Source: Pseudomonas antarctica
GTDB taxonomy: Bacteria > Pseudomonadota > Gammaproteobacteria > Pseudomonadales > Pseudomonadaceae
Assembly (NCBI RefSeq): GCF_900624995.1
Contig: NZ_UYXQ01000019.1
Span: forward strand, 1-64,000
Length of the DNA stretch: 64,000 nt
Direction: 5' to 3'
The translations under genes and the position numbers were made by a program. Position 1 is the stretch's first letter. Every line of letters starts with the position of its first letter. Below the pieces are notes generated by a model. That model was given only the letters and a program-made list of their open reading frames with translations. It was not told the origin of the DNA and searched no databases. Of this stretch, positions 44,967 through 54,196 are shown piece after piece.

Positions 44967-45248
44967 ATGAAAAGGTTAACTTCTGCAATCCTAGGTATTT
45001 GCTTGGCCGCAGGCGTCGCCGTTGTACACGCCGACGATACGATGAGCCACGACACCATGAAAAAAGATGCTATGACCAAAGACACAATGCAAAAGGACAC
45101 GATGAAAAAGGATGAAATGCATAAAGACTCCATGGGTAAGGACACAATGAAAAAAGACACCATGGGCAAAGACACGATGAAGAAAGATTCCATGTCCAAT
45201 GACGGCATGAAAAAAGACGACATGAAAAAGAATGACATGTCTCAATAA
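44967..45248 (+). CDS. mrpX: Methionine-rich MxKDx-repeat periplasmic peptide (MrpX)
   Basis: A 93-residue precursor. The signal peptide (1-22) ends VVHA-DD; the 71-residue mature part is almost wholly pentapeptides of form (T/S/D)MKKD, TMGKD, EMHKD, with 14 Met, many Lys and Asp, and no Cys. This is the penta-MxKDx family. In Azospira suillum such a peptide (MrpX) is oxidised by hypochlorite and re-reduced by YedY1/YedZ1. The gene order here supports the same cycle. A ribosome site (AAGGAG) lies just before the ATG, and a terminator follows. Confidence 0.85.
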   Translation: MKRLTSAILGICLAAGVAVVHADDTMSHDTMKKDAMTKDTMQKDTMKKDEMHKDSMGKDTMKKDTMGKDTMKKDSMSNDGMKKDDMKKNDMSQ

Positions 45249-45282
45249 AGCAGTGCATCACAGGAAAATAATACTGCGTTTG

Positions 45283-45306
45283 GAAAACCCGCCTCGGCGG
45301 GTTTTC
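45283..45306 (+). terminator. Rho-independent terminator after mrpX
   Basis: GAAAACCCGC pairs with GCGGGTTTTC around a 4-base loop, 35 bp after the mrpX stop. Confidence 0.8.
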
Positions 45307-45561
45307 TCATCGCCCAGCGCCTACTTGTGCACGAGAGCCCGGCGATCAGAAAGGCTTTCGATTAAGGCCTCAAGCCACGGCCTGCGCGGCGATTGAGCAG
45401 TGGTAGGTGGTTCTCGCATCAACAGGCCTTGAGTCTAGCGAAAAGCGCGCGGGCGAAAACGATTGAAATAGACAGGCATCGTCGCATTTGAGACAACCGA
45501 TGAACTTCCACTACGCGCCGCCAGTCAGCTGAAAAGACTCTGATAAAACGGTGGGTGGGCA
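45307..45561. other. Intergenic region upstream of the SDR gene
   Basis: With the terminator, the gap from 45249 to 45561 is about 313 bp. The remainder carries no recognised gene or RNA. The promoter for the SDR-GH15 pair must lie here, but no element was convincing. Confidence 0.35.
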
Positions 45562-46362
45562 ATGCAGATTTCGTTGCAGCAACAAGTGGCCCTGGTCACC
45601 GGCGCCAGTTCCGGCATTGGTGCAGGCGCCGCCAAGGCGTTGGCCGAGGCCGGTGCGGCGGTGGTGCTCAATTACAACTCGCAGGCGGCGCCGGCCGAAG
45701 CCCTCGCCGCGCAGATCAACGCCAACGGCGGCCGGGCGATTGCCGTCGGCGGTGATGTGTCCAAAGAAGCCGACGTAGAACACCTGTTCGCCCAAACCCT
45801 CGATGCCTTTGGCCACCTGGATATTCTGGTGGCCAACTCCGGCCTGCAAAAAGACGCCAACCTGGTCGACATGACACTCGACGACTGGAACACGGTGATC
45901 GGCGTCAACCTCACCGGCCAGTTCCTGTGTGCCCGCGCCGCCGTGCGAATTTTCAATCGCCAAGGCGTGCGCGATGGCGTGTCGCGTGCGGCCGGCAAAA
46001 TCATTCACATGAGCTCGGTGCATCAGATCATTCCCTGGGCCGGGCATGTGAATTACGCGGCCTCTAAGGGCGGCGTCGAGATGCTGATGCGCACCCTGGC
46101 CCAAGAAGTCAGCGAGCAGCGTATCCGCATCAATGGCATTGCGCCGGGGGCCATTGGTACAGCGATCAACCGTGCAGCCACCGAAGGCGCAGCAGAAAAA
46201 GAGCTGTTGAAGCTGATTCCCTACGGCCGGGTCGGCGACGTCGAGGACGTGGCCAACGCGGTGGTCTGGCTGGCCAGCGACGCGTCTGACTACGTGGTGG
46301 GCAGCACCCTGTTTATTGACGGCGGCATGAGCCTTTATCCGGAGTTTCGTGGCAATGGTTGA
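45562..46362 (+). CDS. Short-chain dehydrogenase, glucose 1-dehydrogenase-like
   Basis: A 266-residue classical SDR. The cofactor loop TGASSGIGAGAAKALA is at ~14-30, VANSG follows near residue 91, the catalytic Ser is in IIHMSSVHQ, and YAASKGG supplies Tyr/Lys. INGIAPGAIGTAIN follows, and the C-terminus FIDGGMSLYPEF resembles glucose 1-dehydrogenases. It ends 8 bp inside the GH15 gene, so the two are coupled. A combined job in sugar turnover is inferred: the hydrolase could release glucose and the SDR oxidise it. Confidence 0.87.
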   Translation: MQISLQQQVALVTGASSGIGAGAAKALAEAGAAVVLNYNSQAAPAEALAAQINANGGRAIAVGGDVSKEADVEHLFAQTLDAFGHLDILVANSGLQKDANLVDMTLDDWNTVIGVNLTGQFLCARAAVRIFNRQGVRDGVSRAAGKIIHMSSVHQIIPWAGHVNYAASKGGVEMLMRTLAQEVSEQRIRINGIAPGAIGTAINRAATEGAAEKELLKLIPYGRVGDVEDVANAVVWLASDASDYVVGSTLFIDGGMSLYPEFRGNG

Positions 46363-48181
46363 TTTCAAGAACGAACCCCAAAGCGCCATCGATGCCCATG
46401 GGATCATCGGCGATATGCGCAGCGCAGCCTTGGTGAATGACCGCGGCAGCATCGACTTTTTCTGCTGGCCGGAATTCGACAGCCCGTCGATCTTCTGCTC
46501 GCTGCTCGACACGCCCGAGGCCGGTGCTTTCCAACTCACACCCGACCTGGAAAACGCCCGCCGTGAACAAATCTATCTGCCCGATACCAACGTGCTGCAA
46601 ACCCGTTGGCTAAGCGATGAGGCGGTGGTCGAAATCACCGACCTGCTGGTCATCAGTGAAGAGATCGATGATTTGCCGCTGCTGATTCGTCGCGTGCGGG
46701 TGGTCAGCGGCACAGCGACGATTCACCTGCGTTGCGCCGTGCGCCACGACTATGCGCGCACGCCGACCCAAGCCAGCATTGAAGACGGCATGGTCTATTT
46801 CGCCGCCGACGGCCAACCCGGCCTGCGCCTGGCGAGCAGCCACGCCATGCAGATCGAAGCTGACGCCGCCGTGGCCAGCTTCACCCTAGCCCAGGAAGAA
46901 GGTGCGGAGTTCGTCCTCGGTGCTCAAGATGATCCTCGCGTCAACAGCGGCTGTACTGACGTTGCGCTGGCACGCACATTGAAGTTCTGGCGCGGCTGGA
47001 TCGCGCAGTCGAATTACCGCGGGCGCTGGCGCGAAATGGTCAACCGCTCGGCCTTGGCGCTGAAGCTTTTGACCTCACGCAAACACGGCGCAATCATCGC
47101 CGCCGCGACCTTCGGCCTGCCGGAAACACCAGGCGGCGAGCGTAACTGGGATTACCGCTACACCTGGATCCGCGACGCCTCGTTCACTGTCTATGCGTTC
47201 ATGCGCCTGGGCTTCATCGAAGAAGCCAACGCTTACATGCGCTGGCTCAAAGGCCGCGTCAGCGACTGCTGCGGCCAGCCGACCAAAATCAATATCCTCT
47301 ACGGCATTGACGGCCGCCAGGAACTGCCGGAGGCCGAACTTGATCACCTCAGCGGCCATGGCGGTGCCAAACCCGTGCGCATCGGCAATGAAGCGTTTGA
47401 CCAGATCCAACTGGATATCTACGGCGAGCTGATGGACGCAGTGTATTTGGTCAACAAATACGGCGAAGCCATCTCCCACGAAGGCTGGAAGCACACGGTG
47501 GAAGTGACTGACCAAGTCTGCGAGATCTGGAACAGCAAGGACGTGGGCATCTGGGAAATGCGTGGTGAGGAGCATCACTTCCTGCATTCACGCCTGATGT
47601 GCTGGGTGGCGTTGGACCGCGCCATTCGCCTGGCCTCCAAACGCTCGCTGCCCGCGCCGTTCGCGCGCTGGGACCGCACGCGTCAGGCGATCTACGCGGA
47701 TATCTGGAGCAACTTTTGGAATGAAGAACGCGGGCACTTCGTGCAGCATATCGGCAGCACCGCACTGGATGGCTCGATGCTGCTGATGCCGCTGGTGCGC
47801 TTCGTCGCAGCCACTGACCCACGCTGGCTGTCGACACTCGAAGCCATCCAGAAAAGCCTGGTGCGCGACGGCATGGTCTACCGCTACCGCAACGACGACA
47901 GCCAGATCGACGGCCTGCAAGGCACCGAAGGCGCGTTTGCCGCTTGTTCGTTCTGGTACGTTGAATGCCTGGCACGCGCCGGCCAAGTGGAGAAAGCCCA
48001 CCTGGAATTCGAACAACTGCTGCGCTACGCCAACCCGCTGGGGTTGTACGCCGAAGAGTTCGACAACCAAGCGCATCACTTGGGCAACACGCCCCAGGCG
48101 TTGAGCCATCTGGCGTTGATCAGCGCGGCGACCTTCCTGGACCGCAAGCTCAGCGGGGAGAAAACCACCTGGCAACCCTGA
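46355..48181 (+). CDS. Glycoside hydrolase family 15 (glucoamylase/trehalase-like)
   Basis: A 608-residue soluble protein. The N-terminal beta-sandwich (~1-215) begins AIDAHGIIGDMRSAALVNDR and GSIDFFCWPEFDSPSIFCSL. The catalytic (alpha/alpha)6 barrel (~240-600) carries GGERNWDYRYTWIRDASFTV and the second-acid region NEERGHFVQH; FDNQAHHLGNTPQALSHLAL is near the end. There is no signal peptide, so it acts in the cytoplasm. Bacterial relatives hydrolyse trehalose or alpha-glucans; the substrate is open. The start ATG 46355 is preferred to GTG 46349. Confidence 0.88.
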   Translation: MVDFKNEPQSAIDAHGIIGDMRSAALVNDRGSIDFFCWPEFDSPSIFCSLLDTPEAGAFQLTPDLENARREQIYLPDTNVLQTRWLSDEAVVEITDLLVISEEIDDLPLLIRRVRVVSGTATIHLRCAVRHDYARTPTQASIEDGMVYFAADGQPGLRLASSHAMQIEADAAVASFTLAQEEGAEFVLGAQDDPRVNSGCTDVALARTLKFWRGWIAQSNYRGRWREMVNRSALALKLLTSRKHGAIIAAATFGLPETPGGERNWDYRYTWIRDASFTVYAFMRLGFIEEANAYMRWLKGRVSDCCGQPTKINILYGIDGRQELPEAELDHLSGHGGAKPVRIGNEAFDQIQLDIYGELMDAVYLVNKYGEAISHEGWKHTVEVTDQVCEIWNSKDVGIWEMRGEEHHFLHSRLMCWVALDRAIRLASKRSLPAPFARWDRTRQAIYADIWSNFWNEERGHFVQHIGSTALDGSMLLMPLVRFVAATDPRWLSTLEAIQKSLVRDGMVYRYRNDDSQIDGLQGTEGAFAACSFWYVECLARAGQVEKAHLEFEQLLRYANPLGLYAEEFDNQAHHLGNTPQALSHLALISAATFLDRKLSGEKTTWQP

Positions 48182-48230
48182 GGTGGTCTTGTGCACAATG
48201 GGCAGCCCCTCGACCGCCATCAGGAACCCC

Positions 48231-48752
48231 ATGCGCCAGGTACTGCTGATCATCGACGTGCAACCCTGCTTCACCCCGCCCGCGGGGCTGGTCGACGGCA
48301 TCAACGCCCTGCTCGGGCGCCTGCCGTCGGTGACCACCGTGGAACACCACGACGAAAACGTCACGCTCTCCGCCCGCCAACGGGGCCGGCAACCCAACCC
48401 AGGCACACGCTGGGCCCTTGAACAGGATGGCCAACTGATCGGCAGCTGCGGCCTGTTCAAATGGAATCGCGGCTGGAACAGCTGTGCCCTGTCCTGTGAA
48501 CTGGCAGCCCCGGCCCGTGGCCAAGGTTTGATGAGCGAAGCGTTACGGGCGATGCTCGCCTGGGGGTTCGCGCACATGCACTTGCATCGCGTGGAAGCCA
48601 TGGTGCATCCGCACAACGCAGCGTCACAGGCGTTGCTGGAACGTTTGGGTTTCAAAGCCGAGGGAACCTTGCGAGAGGCAGGATTCTGGAATGGCCAGCG
48701 GCATGACCTGGTAGTGTTGGGGTTGTTGGCACGGGAGTGGCTAGACAAGTAA
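48231..48752 (+). CDS. Chimeric ORF: isochorismatase N-terminus fused to GNAT C-terminus
   Basis: A 173-residue frame. Residues 1-~43 (MRQVLLIIDVQPCFTPPAGL then RLPSVTTVEHHDE) are the first strand and catalytic Asp region of an isochorismatase-family hydrolase. Residues ~60-173 are the acetyl-CoA half of a RimJ/RimL GNAT (GQLIGSCGLFKWNRG, LAAPARGQGLMSEAL, HPHNAASQALLERLGFKAEG). The parts join near ENVTLSARQRGRQPNPG. The simplest origin is an in-frame deletion between two adjacent genes. AGGA lies 6 bp before the ATG, so it may be expressed, but neither fold is complete and activity is doubtful. Confidence 0.75.
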   Translation: MRQVLLIIDVQPCFTPPAGLVDGINALLGRLPSVTTVEHHDENVTLSARQRGRQPNPGTRWALEQDGQLIGSCGLFKWNRGWNSCALSCELAAPARGQGLMSEALRAMLAWGFAHMHLHRVEAMVHPHNAASQALLERLGFKAEGTLREAGFWNGQRHDLVVLGLLAREWLDK

Positions 48753-48836
48753 GGCCCTTGTTTTCAAATTCTCCCTATCCCGTCACAGCGTTCGACTAGC
48801 GTTTAAGCACTTTTGGCCAGCCTCGAGGAATCCATC

Positions 48837-49742
48837 ATGCCCCCTGTCGCCCCACTGCTGTATGTGCGCACGAGCATGCTCAATGTGGCCTATGAAGCCC
48901 ACGGCCGCGAAGACGGTGCACCGGTGATCCTGCTGCACGGCTTCCCCTACGACCCGCGCGGCTATGATGAGATCGCGCCGGCCCTGGCCGAGCGCGGCTG
49001 CCGGGTGTTGGTGCCATACCTGCGGGGCTATGGCCCGACGCGGTTTATCGACGATCAAGTGATGCGCTCCGGCCAACAGGCGGCGTTGGCCAAGGACCTG
49101 CTGGATTTCATGGATGCGCTTTGCATTCCGCAAGCCACGCTCGCCGGTTACGACTGGGGCGGTCGCGCCGCGTGTATCGTTGCCGCGTTATGGCCGCAGC
49201 GGGTGTGCGGGTTGGTGACCGGGGATGGCTACAACATCCAGGACATTGCCAAGTCGCTCAAGCCGCCTGCGCCGCAGACGGAGCATCGGTTGTGGTATCA
49301 GTTCTACTTTCACACCCAGCGGGGTGTGGATGGCCTGACTGCCAATCGCCGCGAGTTCTGTGAGTTGCTCTGGCGGCTGTGGTCGCCGACCTGGGCCGAG
49401 GGGCCTGGACTGTATGGCCGCACCGCGCCATCGTTTGATAACCCGGACTTCGTCGAGGTGGTGATTCACTCCTATCGCCACCGCTTCATGTACGCGCCGG
49501 GCGACCCGGGCTTGGAAGCTATCGAGCAGGCGCTGGCGCCGCAACCGCCGATTTCAGTGCCGACGATTTCGCTGTGCGGCGCCGATGATGGCGTAGGCCC
49601 GGCCTCGGCGGTGGATGACGATCTGGAGCACTTCAGCGGTTTTTATCGGCGCGAAGTCTTGGCAGGTGTGGGTCACAACATTCCTCAGGAAGCGCCGCAG
49701 GCGACCCTCAAGGCGATTTGTGCGTTGCTGGATCGAGCGTGA
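48837..49742 (+). CDS. Alpha/beta hydrolase with Asp nucleophile (epoxide hydrolase/dehalogenase-like)
   Basis: A 301-residue hydrolase. The HGFPYDP oxyanion motif is at ~34-40. The nucleophile elbow AGYDWGGRAA places Asp106 where esterases have Ser, as in epoxide hydrolases and haloalkane or fluoroacetate dehalogenases. The C-terminal GVGHNIPQEAPQ gives the catalytic His. GAGGA lies 7 bp before the ATG. There is no signal peptide. It stands alone; the substrate is unknown. Confidence 0.85.
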   Translation: MPPVAPLLYVRTSMLNVAYEAHGREDGAPVILLHGFPYDPRGYDEIAPALAERGCRVLVPYLRGYGPTRFIDDQVMRSGQQAALAKDLLDFMDALCIPQATLAGYDWGGRAACIVAALWPQRVCGLVTGDGYNIQDIAKSLKPPAPQTEHRLWYQFYFHTQRGVDGLTANRREFCELLWRLWSPTWAEGPGLYGRTAPSFDNPDFVEVVIHSYRHRFMYAPGDPGLEAIEQALAPQPPISVPTISLCGADDGVGPASAVDDDLEHFSGFYRREVLAGVGHNIPQEAPQATLKAICALLDRA

Positions 49743-49814
49743 CGTCAGCGGGCAGCCTCGGCCGTCAGAAACACACCCTGTCAGGCGGGGGTCAGCGCTC
49801 AGGTTTGAGGCCGA

Positions 49815-50783
49815 TCACGCTGGATCGTAGAACCGCTCGCGATACGCCTGGGGCGTGACCTCCAGGACCCGCAAGAAACTACGCCGCAGGGTCTCCTCGC
49901 AGCCAAAACCGCATTGTACGGCGATGCGTTTGATTGACGCAGTGCTGTCCGCCAACTGCCGCCGTGCGGTTTCCACGCGGATCAGCTCGACTGCCCGTGC
50001 AGGGGTTTGCCCGGTTTCGGCGCGGTAGTGGCGAACGAAGCTGCGTTCGCTCATGCCGGCCTGGGCGGCCAATGCGTGGATGTTCAGGTCGAGGGTGAGG
50101 TTTTCCGCCATCCAGGCATGCAAGTCGGCGAAGCGGCTGCTGCCCTTTTGCAGGGACAAGGCCACGCTGAATTGCGATTGGCCCCCCGGACGCTTGAGGA
50201 ACACCACCAAGTGTCGCGCTGCCTCCAGTGCCACGGCGCGGCCCAAGTCTTCCTCGACCAGGGCCAGGCACAGGTCGATGCCGGCTGTCACGCCAGCGGA
50301 CGTCCACACCGAACCTTGCTGGATAAAAATCGGATTGGATTCCACCGTCAGCGACGGGAATTTACGCGCCAGCTCTTCGCAGCGGGTCCAGTGGGTGGCC
50401 ACGCGGCAGCCGTCGAGCAAGCCACTGGCGGCAAGCAGAAAAGCGCCGGTGCACACCGATGTCATGCGCCGGGTGTGCTGGGCTTTGTACCTCACCCATT
50501 CGACCAATTCGGCGTCTTCAGCCGCGCCGTAAACCCCCCAGCCGCCAGCGATCACCAAGGTATCGCGCGGCGCGTCAACCGCGGGCAGCGGCTCGGCCAC
50601 CAGCGCCAGGCCGGCGGAGGTCATCACCGGCGCTGTCTGCGCGGCGATCACTGAGACCGCATAGGGCAACGGCAACCCGCGCTGGCGGGCCAAGTCATTT
50701 GTCGTGGCGAACACCTGTAATGGCCCGGTGACGTCGAGCACCTGTGCATTTTGGAAAGCGAGTACATGGATGATCCGAGGCAT
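49815..50783 (-). CDS. GlxA-family transcriptional regulator (DJ-1/PfpI + AraC)
   Basis: A 322-residue regulator. The N-terminal amidotransferase-like domain (~1-190) begins HVLAFQNAQVLDVTGPLQVF and has the nucleophile-elbow region SVCTGAFLLAASGLL. The C-terminal AraC double helix-turn-helix (~215-318) has LAAQAGMSERSFVRHYRAET and GFGCEETLRRSFLRVLEVTP. It is divergent from inhA, whose product shares the DJ-1 fold, so it probably controls inhA or senses its substrate. Confidence 0.88.
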   Translation of the reverse strand: MPRIIHVLAFQNAQVLDVTGPLQVFATTNDLARQRGLPLPYAVSVIAAQTAPVMTSAGLALVAEPLPAVDAPRDTLVIAGGWGVYGAAEDAELVEWVRYKAQHTRRMTSVCTGAFLLAASGLLDGCRVATHWTRCEELARKFPSLTVESNPIFIQQGSVWTSAGVTAGIDLCLALVEEDLGRAVALEAARHLVVFLKRPGGQSQFSVALSLQKGSSRFADLHAWMAENLTLDLNIHALAAQAGMSERSFVRHYRAETGQTPARAVELIRVETARRQLADSTASIKRIAVQCGFGCEETLRRSFLRVLEVTPQAYRERFYDPA

Positions 50784-50873
50784 ATTTGGCGTAATGTGTG
50801 GGCTTAATGGCGTATGCGCCAGAGCCTAGGCCTCTAGAGTGAAGCCGTCTACCCCTTTATTGGAGCTTCATTC

Positions 50874-51554
50874 ATGACCTTGCAGATCGGCTTTCTGTTG
50901 GTCCCCGGCATCCAGCAACTGGACCTCACCGGCCCTTATGACGTATTGGGCTCGCTGCCGGACGTGAAGCTGCACCTGGCGTGGAAAGACCTGGCGCCGG
51001 TCACGTCCAGCACCGGCATGGTGTTTACCCCGACCATGACTTATGCCGACTGCCCGCGCCTGGATGTGATTTGCGTGCCCGGAGGTGCAGGCGTAGGCGC
51101 GTTGATGGAGGACCCGCAAACCCTGGACTTCCTCAAGGCCCAGGCCCAAACCGCACGCTACGTGACGTCGGTGTGCACCGGTTCGCTGGTACTGGGGGCT
51201 GCGGGTTTGCTGCGCGGTCGCAAGGCCACCACTCACTGGGCCTAGCACGACCTGCTCGCCCCGCTTGGCGCGATCCCGGTGCAGGCGCGTGTGGTGCGTG
51301 ACGGCAACTTGTTCACCGGTGGCGGCATCACCGCCGGCATCGACTTTGCCCTGACCCTGGCGGCAGAGCTGTACAGCGAGGCCGCCGCGCAACTTGTGCA
51401 GTTGCAGATTGAATACGCGCCGGCGCCGCCGTTCGATTCGGGCAGCCCGCACACCGCGCCCGAGCCTGTGCTGGAGGAAGCCAGGAAACGCACAGCGGAA
51501 TCACGCCGGGCGCGCGGCGAGGTCGTGGCACGAGCGGCGGCGCGGTTGGGGTGA
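50874..51554 (+). pseudogene. inhA: Isonitrile hydratase InhA interrupted by an amber stop
   Basis: A ~226-codon frame with one internal TAG at 51243-51245. The first part (123 residues) begins MTLQIGFLLVPGIQQLDLTG and keeps the essential Cys101 in TSVCTGSLVLGAAGLL. After the stop the same frame continues HDLLAPLGAIPVQARVVRDG, GGGITAGIDFALTLAAELYS and a family-typical end. P. putida InhA has Tyr at the stop position, so a single base change (TAC/TAT to TAG) explains it. The rest is intact, so the break is recent or a sequencing error. Confidence 0.85.
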
Positions 51555-51570
51555 TGCAATGAATGTGGCT

Positions 51571-51594
51571 GGCGGGCTTCGTGTGGCGAGCCCG
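51571..51594. repeat. Degenerate REP-like hairpin
   Basis: CGGGCT-(10 nt)-AGCCCG between the convergent inhA and LysE-type genes, in a sequence resembling a worn Pseudomonas REP (GTGGCGAGCCCG). Confidence 0.4.
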
Positions 51595-51604
51595 TTCGCC
51601 GGCC

Positions 51605-52234
51605 TCAGGCTGGCCGAGACATCAGCATCAGCCTGGCGGCCAACAGCATCAGCACGCTCGCCAGGCCCCATTTCTGTAGCCTGGCACTGCCAGCGCGCCC
51701 GGCAAAAAACCGCCTGAGCGCCCCGCCAAAAATCCCTAGCAGCACGTGAAAAACACCGGCAATCAGGGTCAGAACGCCGCCCAGCACCAGCAGTTGCAAG
51801 GCAATGGACCCGGCCTGCGGCCTGACGAACTGCGGCAAAAACACCAGGAAAAACAGCAACGCCTTAGGGTTGAGCAAACTGTTGAGCATCGCCTGCAAAA
51901 ATACACGGCTCAGGCGCACGCGTTCGACCTGACCAGGCTCCAGGCCCGCGCTTTTCTGCAAGGTCTTGAACACCAGCCACAACAGGTAGACCACCCCGGC
52001 GTAGCGAATCACATCAAACGACGGCGGCCAACCGGCGACCAACGCCGTCACCCCGGTAGCGGTCAATGCCGTCAGCAATAGGTCGGCCACACAGATGCCC
52101 AGGCTCGAGGCCACACCGCCGCGCCAGCCATAACTCATGCCATGGCTGATAACAAACGCCATGTTCGGCCCCGGGGATAACAGCAACAGCAGGACCGCGC
52201 CGGAAAACATCAGCAAGGTTGTGAAATCGATCAT
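51605..52234 (-). CDS. LysE/RhtB family amino acid exporter
   Basis: A 209-residue, six-helix exporter. The signature LLLLLSPGPNMAFVISHGMSYGWRGG covers helix 1 and loop 1; LLNPKALLFFLVFLPQFV is the conserved central block. It exports amino acids such as homoserine or threonine, with unknown specificity. GGGGGTGAG lies before the ATG at 52234. It is divergent from the psl operon across a long AT-rich gap. Confidence 0.9.
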   Translation of the reverse strand: MIDFTTLLMFSGAVLLLLLSPGPNMAFVISHGMSYGWRGGVASSLGICVADLLLTALTATGVTALVAGWPPSFDVIRYAGVVYLLWLVFKTLQKSAGLEPGQVERVRLSRVFLQAMLNSLLNPKALLFFLVFLPQFVRPQAGSIALQLLVLGGVLTLIAGVFHVLLGIFGGALRRFFAGRAGSARLQKWGLASVLMLLAARLMLMSRPA

Positions 52235-52741
52235 GCTCACCCCCAATAGAGAGCCGACAGATTAAAGGGCCGCCCAAAAACTAACAAAAAATTGTTCTGG
52301 ATACATTTTCATCTGCGTTTAAAACCAACTTTCACTCGCCTGAGCACCGTATTTTCTGGCATTTGGCGTGTGTTCTTTGTCCCCTGTTACTACCGCCGTT
52401 CAAAAAGGTTTCCCCACTTGGCAGGAAAATTCTCACATTTGTTTCTACACTCAAAAACACACCCCATTTCCGATTACCCGAGCATGGAAAGTCAATAAAA
52501 TGCCACAAAAAAAATCAATTAACGTGTCTAGCACTGCATCTGCGAGCCTCTGTCAATTCACTGACAACCTAATTCATCGGTATATTCCTTAAGTCACTAC
52601 CTCCGTAAAAACATTCATTTGGATAGCTTCAGTTAAAGGAATAGTTGCGTTTTACCCAGCGTAGCCGTCGTTCGTCTTGCCCTGACATAAGCAGCCCGCT
52701 GCCTTATTGATCAAACAGCCGAACAGAAAGTCTGGAGTGCA
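52235..52741. promoter_or_regulatory. Long AT-rich leader upstream of pslA
   Basis: About 507 bp, clearly AT-richer than the flanking genes and free of coding frames with normal codon use. A CTACACT element at 52445-52451 resembles an RpoS -10. In P. aeruginosa psl is RpoS-dependent and RsmA represses pslA translation. Here the ribosome site CTGGAG lies 5 bp before the ATG, with an AAGGA motif near 52636. These are suggestions by analogy; no FleQ or AmrZ site was recognised. Confidence 0.45.
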
Positions 52742-54196
52742 ATGAGGGATGTTTTTATGCGAGAGAAGTCGTCAGTCGACAGCCTGTTTCTGACCCGCGC
52801 CGGTTTTGTTGAATTTTTTGTTGTTTTCGTCAAGTTGATCCATGGGCTGACAGCCATCTTGCCGCCCCTGGTCCTGGTTTTGTTCCTCGACCCAATGGCC
52901 CCTGAGCTGCGCTCCCACTTTCTCGGTCTGCTGCTGTTTTTCGCGGTTCTGACCATTATTCTGTTCCAGGCTCTGGGCATCTATTCTGAAGAGCTGTTCA
53001 GCAATCGGTTGCGCTTGCGGACCAAGACAGTCGCCTGGTCCGCGGCATTTTGCATCTTGCTGTTCATGTACCAGATTCTGCAGTTTTTCCCGCAATTGAC
53101 CCCACGCAACCTGGTGGCATGGTACTTCGCCAGCCTGGGGCTGCTCTGTGTTGAACGCCTGTTCATGCTGCGCCTGTACCGCAATCTGATGCGCAAGGGC
53201 AAATACTTGCAACGCACGGTGATCCTGGGCTTCACCGACACTGCCGTGCACGTCGCCGACCACCTGCAACGCAATGGCGATATCCGCTCCGGCCTGATTG
53301 GTTTTATCGATGACCGCACCGAGCGCATTCCCAAGGAACTGAGCCACCTGCCCTTGCTGGGCAACACCCGCGACCTGGAACAACTGATCCGCGCCGAGCA
53401 AGTCAACCAAGTCATGATCTGCCTGCCGTGGGCTGCCGAGCAACGTATCCACGGGCTGGTCAATCGTCTGCGCCAGATGTCGGTGAACGTGATGTTGGTG
53501 CCCGACATGGCCGCCCTGCGCTACGGCCATAGCCGCATCACCGACGTGGGCGGCATCTTGATGTTCAACACCTCGCAGTTGCCGCTGCGCGGTTGGTCGC
53601 CGGTGATAAAACGCTGTGAAGATGTGCTGCTGGCCAGCCTCGCGCTGGTGGCGCTGTCACCGGTGATGCTGGCGACGGCAATCGCGATCAAGCTCGACTC
53701 CAAAGGCCCGGTGCTGTTTCGCCAGAACCGCTTCGGCTACAACGACAACGAGATTCGCGTGTTCAAGTTCCGCTCGATGTTCACCGACCAGAGCGACTTC
53801 ACCGCCGAGCAACAAACCACCCGCAAAGACCCGCGCATCACCCGCGTGGGCCGCATTATTCGCAAAACCAGCATCGACGAACTGCCGCAGCTGTTCAACG
53901 TGCTGCTGGGCAATATGTCGATGGTCGGCCCACGCCCCCACGCCACGGCGACCAAGGCCGCCGGTATCCCGTTCGAAGTCGCGGTGAGCGAATACAGTTC
54001 GCGACATCGGGTCAAGCCGGGCATCACCGGCTGGGCGCAGATCAACGGCTACCGGGGCGAGACCGACACCCTGTTCAAGATCCAAAAGCGCGTCGAGTAC
54101 GACCTGGAGTACATCTCCAAGTGGTCGGTGTGGTTTGACCTGTACATCGTCTTCATGACGGTCCCAGCCGTCCTCTCTACCAAGGAGGTCTATTGA
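52742..54196 (+). CDS. pslA: Undecaprenyl-phosphate glucose phosphotransferase PslA
   Basis: A 484-residue polyprenyl-phosphate sugar-phosphotransferase that starts the Psl repeat unit on the lipid carrier. Four or five membrane helices lie in ~20-150, and a Rossmann-like middle contains [20 protein letters not shown]. The C-terminal catalytic domain has [28 protein letters not shown] and [15 protein letters not shown], as in WbaP/WcaJ enzymes. First gene of the psl operon; its stop overlaps the pslB start. An internal ATG (codon 6) is an alternative start. Confidence 0.92.
   Translation: MRDVFMREKSSVDSLFLTRAGFVEFFVVFVKLIHGLTAILPPLVLVLFLDPMAPELRSHFLGLLLFFAVLTIILFQALGIYSEELFSNRLRLRTKTVAWSAAFCILLFMYQILQFFPQLTPRNLVAWYFASLGLLCVERLFMLRLYRNLMRKGKYLQRTVILGFTDTAVHVADHLQRNGDIRSGLIGFIDDRTERIPKELSHLPLLGNTRDLEQLIRAEQVNQVMICLPWAAEQRIHGLVNRLRQMSVNVMLVPDMAALRYGHSRITDVGGILMFNTSQLPLRGWSPVIKRCEDVLLASLALVALSPVMLATAIAIKLDSKGPVLFRQNRFGYNDNEIRVFKFRSMFTDQSDFTAEQQTTRKDPRITRVGRIIRKTSIDELPQLFNVLLGNMSMVGPRPHATATKAAGIPFEVAVSEYSSRHRVKPGITGWAQINGYRGETDTLFKIQKRVEYDLEYISKWSVWFDLYIVFMTVPAVLSTKEVY

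Noticed and set aside
45030..45240. Short tandem repeats that could suggest a CRISPR array or microsatellite
   Set aside because: The 15-base periodicity is codon-level and encodes MxKDx pentapeptides with a signal peptide; there are no spacers.
48231..48752. Functional isochorismatase
   Set aside because: Only the first ~43 residues match; the catalytic Lys and Cys regions are missing, replaced by GNAT sequence.
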